Shown here: in pieces, positions 5,654 through 7,620 of the stretch
How positions within the stretch are numbered: position 1 is the stretch's first letter
Layout of the letters: every line of letters begins with the position of its first letter
Source of the DNA: an uncultured Curtobacterium sp.
GTDB taxonomy: Bacteria; Actinomycetota; Actinomycetes; Actinomycetales; Microbacteriaceae
DNA length: 7,620 nt
NCBI GenBank assembly: GCA_913774725.1
Contig: CAJYIG010000076.1
Location: 1 to 7,620, forward strand
Direction of reading: 5' to 3'
The notes under the pieces: model-generated
What the model saw: the letters and a program-made list of their open reading frames with translations, nothing else
What the model was told of the DNA's origin: nothing
The model's database searches: none
Made by a program: the position numbers and the translations under genes

Positions 5654-5671
5654 TGGTTGCACTTGCAACCA
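5654..5671. promoter_or_regulatory. Operator overlapping the MFS promoter
   Basis: TGGTTGCA-CT-TGCAACCA is a perfect 8+2+8 palindrome. It contains the proposed -35 box TTGCAA (5663-5668), so a bound dimer would block RNA polymerase. The size and symmetry fit a MarR or TetR dimer site. It does not resemble the palindromes at 59-76 or 2436-2507, so the two TetR proteins and LacI protein here are poor candidates for its regulator. Confidence 0.6.
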
Positions 5672-5692
5672 CAACCGTCCAGACGGTACACT
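5663..5692 (+). promoter_or_regulatory. Promoter of the MFS exporter gene
   Basis: The -35 box TTGCAA (5663-5668) and the -10 box TACACT (5687-5692) are 18 bp apart, predicting a start near 5699 and a leader of about 100 bases. The spacer contains a small palindrome, CCGTC-CA-GACGG (5675-5686). Confidence 0.5.
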
Positions 5693-5703
5693 TACGGAGT
5701 CCT

Positions 5704-5735
5704 GACGGGGCGCGTGACCACTTCCGCGTCCCGTC
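5704..5735 (+). other. Leader hairpin of the MFS transcript
   Basis: The arms 5704-5714 and 5725-5735 pair over 11 bp with a single G-U (5710/5729), around a 10-base loop. It falls a few bases after the predicted transcription start. It could stabilise the mRNA 5' end or take part in attenuation. No conserved riboswitch class is recognised, and no T run follows. Confidence 0.4.
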
Positions 5736-5798
5736 TCGTCTGTCCCACCGAAAGTGTCCGCCGTCGACCTGGTCCGGCTCGTTCCCCAGGGAGTCACC

Positions 5799-7322
5799 GT
5801 GTCCGCTCTGCTCACCAGCCCCGTCGCCACCGCCGTCACCGGCAGCCGTGCCCGCCGGTTCGCGGCGCTCGCCGTGCTCATGCTGCCGGTGCTGCTCATC
5901 TCCGTCGACAACACCGTGCTGAGCTTCGCGCTGCCGACCATCGCGCGCGCCCTCGACCCGAGCGCGACGACCCAGCTCTGGATCGTCGACGCCTACCCGC
6001 TCGTGCTCGCCGGCCTGCTCGTCGTGATGGGGAGCATCGGCGACCGCATCGGGCGACGCCGCATCCTCGTCGTCGGCGCGACCGGCTTCGCACTGCTGTC
6101 CGTCGCCGCGGCCTTCGCGACCGAGGCCTGGATGCTCGTCGCAGCGCGCGCCGTGATGGGCGTCTTCGGGGCGATGCTCATGCCCGCCACCCTGTCGATC
6201 ATCCGCAACGTCTTCGTCGACGCGGGGGAGCGCCGCGTCGCCCTCGCCGTCTGGTCGACGATGTTCGCAGCGGGCAACGCGCTCGGCCCGCTCGTCGGTG
6301 GCACGCTGCTCGCCCACTTCCACTGGGGCGCGGTGTTCCTCGTCGCGGTGCCGATCCTCGTGCTCATGCTCGTCGGGGTGCCCTTCCTCGTCCCCGAGTC
6401 CCGCGACCCGCAGCCGGGCCCGGTCGACGTCCCGAGCATGCTGCTGTCGCTCGGTACCCTCGCCCCGACCGCGTGGGCGATCAAGTCGGTCGTGCACCCG
6501 GAGGAGCGCGGCTTCGCGATCGCGGCGCTCGCGGTCGGCGTGCTCTGCGGCATCGCGTTCGTCCGTCGACAGCTGCGCTCCCGGACGCCGATGCTCGACC
6601 TCCGGCTCTTCCGGAGCACCGCGTTCACGGGCAGCGTGCTGATGAACATGGCGGCGATGTTCTCGCTCACCGGGTTCCTGTTCTTCATCGCGCAGCACCT
6701 GCAGCTCGTCGCCGGACTGGACCCCTTCACCTCCGGGCTCGTGCTCGTGCCCGGGTCGGTGCTCACCATCGTCGCCGGACTCGTCGTCGTCCCGATCGTC
6801 GCCCGGGTCGCCCCGCGGTGGGTCGTCGCCGTCTCCCTGGCGTTCTCGGCCGCCGCCTACACGATGGTCTCGGTCCTCGGGCACCACGCCACGATCGTCG
6901 CGCTCGCGGTCGCGTTCGTGCTGCTCGGCATCGGCATCGGCGCCTCGGAGACCGTCACGAACGACCTCATCATCTCCACGGCCCCCGCGGACAAGGCCGG
7001 CGCGGCGTCGGCGGTGTCCGAGACCGCGTACGAGATCGGTGCCGTGCTCGGGACGGCGGTGCTCGGGACGATCCTGGCCACCGCCTACCGGTCGCACGTG
7101 CTGGTGCCGGACGCCCTCACCGGCTCGGCGCGGACGGCGGCGCAGGAGACCCTCGGCGGCGCGGTGTCCGCTGCCGCCGACCTCGGCGGCACGGCCGGGC
7201 AGGCGCTGCTCGAGAGCGCCCGCGCCGCGTTCGACTCCGGCGTGACGATCACCGGTGCGGTGGCGGCGGTGCTCATGCTCGTCGCCGCGGCGGCCTCCAT
7301 GGTGATGCTGAAGCGCGACTGA
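5799..7322 (+). CDS. MFS exporter, DHA2 (14-helix, EmrB/QacA-like) family
   Basis: A 507-residue inner-membrane protein, probably a proton-driven drug or metabolite exporter. Visible family motifs: SVDNTVLSFALPTIARALD (35-53, helix 1 and following loop), motif A GSIGDRIGRRR (78-88) and antiporter motif C GNALGPLVGG (159-168). About 14 hydrophobic segments can be counted, with a final helix at 484-503 ending MLKRD. A polar stretch of about 45 residues (437-481) precedes the last helix, where DHA2 proteins usually have a large loop. GTG 5799 is preferred over the in-frame GTG 5754 because AGGGAG (5788-5793) lies 5 bases before it and the upstream 15 residues look non-coding. It has its own promoter and an operator over the -35 box. 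The substrate is unknown. Confidence 0.9.
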   Translation: MSALLTSPVATAVTGSRARRFAALAVLMLPVLLISVDNTVLSFALPTIARALDPSATTQLWIVDAYPLVLAGLLVVMGSIGDRIGRRRILVVGATGFALLSVAAAFATEAWMLVAARAVMGVFGAMLMPATLSIIRNVFVDAGERRVALAVWSTMFAAGNALGPLVGGTLLAHFHWGAVFLVAVPILVLMLVGVPFLVPESRDPQPGPVDVPSMLLSLGTLAPTAWAIKSVVHPEERGFAIAALAVGVLCGIAFVRRQLRSRTPMLDLRLFRSTAFTGSVLMNMAAMFSLTGFLFFIAQHLQLVAGLDPFTSGLVLVPGSVLTIVAGLVVVPIVARVAPRWVVAVSLAFSAAAYTMVSVLGHHATIVALAVAFVLLGIGIGASETVTNDLIISTAPADKAGAASAVSETAYEIGAVLGTAVLGTILATAYRSHVLVPDALTGSARTAAQETLGGAVSAAADLGGTAGQALLESARAAFDSGVTITGAVAAVLMLVAAAASMVMLKRD

Positions 7323-7339
7323 GGCACGTCCGCCCGGCG

Positions 7340-7355
7340 CGCCCGGGATCGGGCG
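7340..7355 (+). terminator. Weak terminator-like hairpin after the MFS gene
   Basis: CGCCCG-GGAT-CGGGCG is a perfect 6-bp stem with a four-base loop, 18 bases past the MFS stop, followed by AATCT rather than a T run. It is short but well placed between the exporter gene and the next promoter. Confidence 0.4.
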
Positions 7356-7393
7356 AATCTGGGAATCGCTGACGTGGACCCCGGTCGAGGTCC

Positions 7394-7440
7394 TACGGTG
7401 GGGGGTGGCCGCGCAGCCGCGGCCGATCCCACCCGGAGGA
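7394..7440 (+). promoter_or_regulatory. Promoter and leader of the flavin reductase-like gene
   Basis: A -10 box TACGGT (7394-7399) is clear. The only -35 candidate is CTGACG (7369-7374) at 19 bp, which is weak. The start would be near 7406, immediately followed by a hairpin GGCCGC/GCGGCC (7407-7412 with 7419-7424) and then GGAGGA (7435-7440). The hairpin at the mRNA 5' end may protect the transcript or adjust access to the ribosome binding site. Confidence 0.4.
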
Positions 7441-7454
7441 ACACCACGACTGCC

Positions 7455-7620
7455 ATGCCCGACGACACCCCGGCCACCATCGCCGACGCGTACAAGGCCG
7501 CCTTCCGCGGACACCCCGCCGGTGTCGCGGTCATCACCGCCGAGGGGCCCGACGGCCCGACGGGCCTGACCGCCTCGAGCGTCGCGAGCGTCGCCGTCGA
7601 CCCACCCGTCCTCGTCTTCT
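7455..7620 (+). CDS. Flavin reductase-like protein, 5' part only
   Basis: The first 55 codons of a gene cut by the window edge. After about 16 residues the sequence reads FRGHPAGVAVITA...GLTASSVASVAVDPPVLVF. This is the start of the flavin reductase-like FMN-binding fold found in the reductase partners of two-component monooxygenases (HpaC-like, NtaB-like). Such enzymes use NAD(P)H to make reduced FMN or FAD for a partner oxygenase, in the cytoplasm. ATG 7455 is the only start in frame. Its GGAGGA (7435-7440) is 14 bases away, longer than the usual 5-9. The exact partner cannot be seen here. Confidence 0.8.
   Translation, partial: MPDDTPATIADAYKAAFRGHPAGVAVITAEGPDGPTGLTASSVASVAVDPPVLVF

Noticed and set aside
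5754..5798. MFS start at GTG 5754
   Set aside because: There is no Shine-Dalgarno before it, while GTG 5799 has AGGGAG at 5 bases.
5714..5798. Leader peptide starting at GTG 5714
   Set aside because: The frame has no nearby stop and continues out of frame deep into the MFS gene, with no convincing ribosome binding site.
5199..7514. 771-codon minus-strand frame opposite lacI and the MFS gene
   Set aside because: It spans two unrelated genes, promoters and hairpins, and its product is low-complexity charged sequence.
1..7620. tRNA, rRNA, CRISPR, insertion sequence or attachment site
   Set aside because: No cloverleaf-like sequence, spaced direct repeats, transposase motifs or terminal repeats were seen by eye; a tool scan was not possible.

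Overview
The window is very GC-rich, with strong G/C preference at third codon positions, compact genes, GTG starts, and TANNNT-type -10 boxes, two of them placed to give leaderless transcripts. This fits a high-GC actinobacterium. The protein style suggests Microbacteriaceae (Curtobacterium-like), but that placement is inference. No tRNA, rRNA, CRISPR array or insertion sequence was found.

Layout. (1) 1-1367: a TetR regulator (67-744) overlaps by 4 bp a four-helix membrane protein of unknown function (741-1367), forming a two-gene operon. An 18-bp inverted repeat lies over the regulator's start codon. (2) 1368-1571: an intergenic stretch with a long imperfect palindrome (1404-1470) and a strong terminator-like hairpin (1521-1555). 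(3) 1572-1742, minus strand: a 56-residue, two-helix membrane protein with its own ribosome binding site and -10 box. (4) 1834-2388, minus strand: a second TetR regulator, apparently leaderless. (5) 2389-2524: a divergent control region. It has one promoter per direction and two near-identical 14-bp palindromes (CGTGAA-NN-TTCACG) that flank the rightward promoter. (6) 2525-4573: a 682-residue fusion of a Gfo/Idh/MocA dehydrogenase and an aldo/keto reductase. It overlaps by 22 bp a LacI-family regulator (4552-5574), followed by two tandem hairpins. (7) 5654-7322: a DHA2-type 14-helix MFS exporter with its own promoter, whose -35 box lies inside a perfect TGGTTGCA-CT-TGCAACCA operator. (8) 7394-7620: the start of a flavin reductase-like gene that runs off the right edge.

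How the parts work together. The central unit looks like a substrate-inducible redox module: one polypeptide with two NAD(P)-dependent folds, controlled by a co-transcribed LacI regulator, a divergent TetR regulator, or both, through the paired palindromes. The left operon looks like a self-regulated regulator plus membrane protein. The MFS exporter has an obvious operator but no cognate regulator in the window. The most unusual item is the fusion enzyme together with its double-operator control region. The domains are standard families, so the novelty is in how they are combined.
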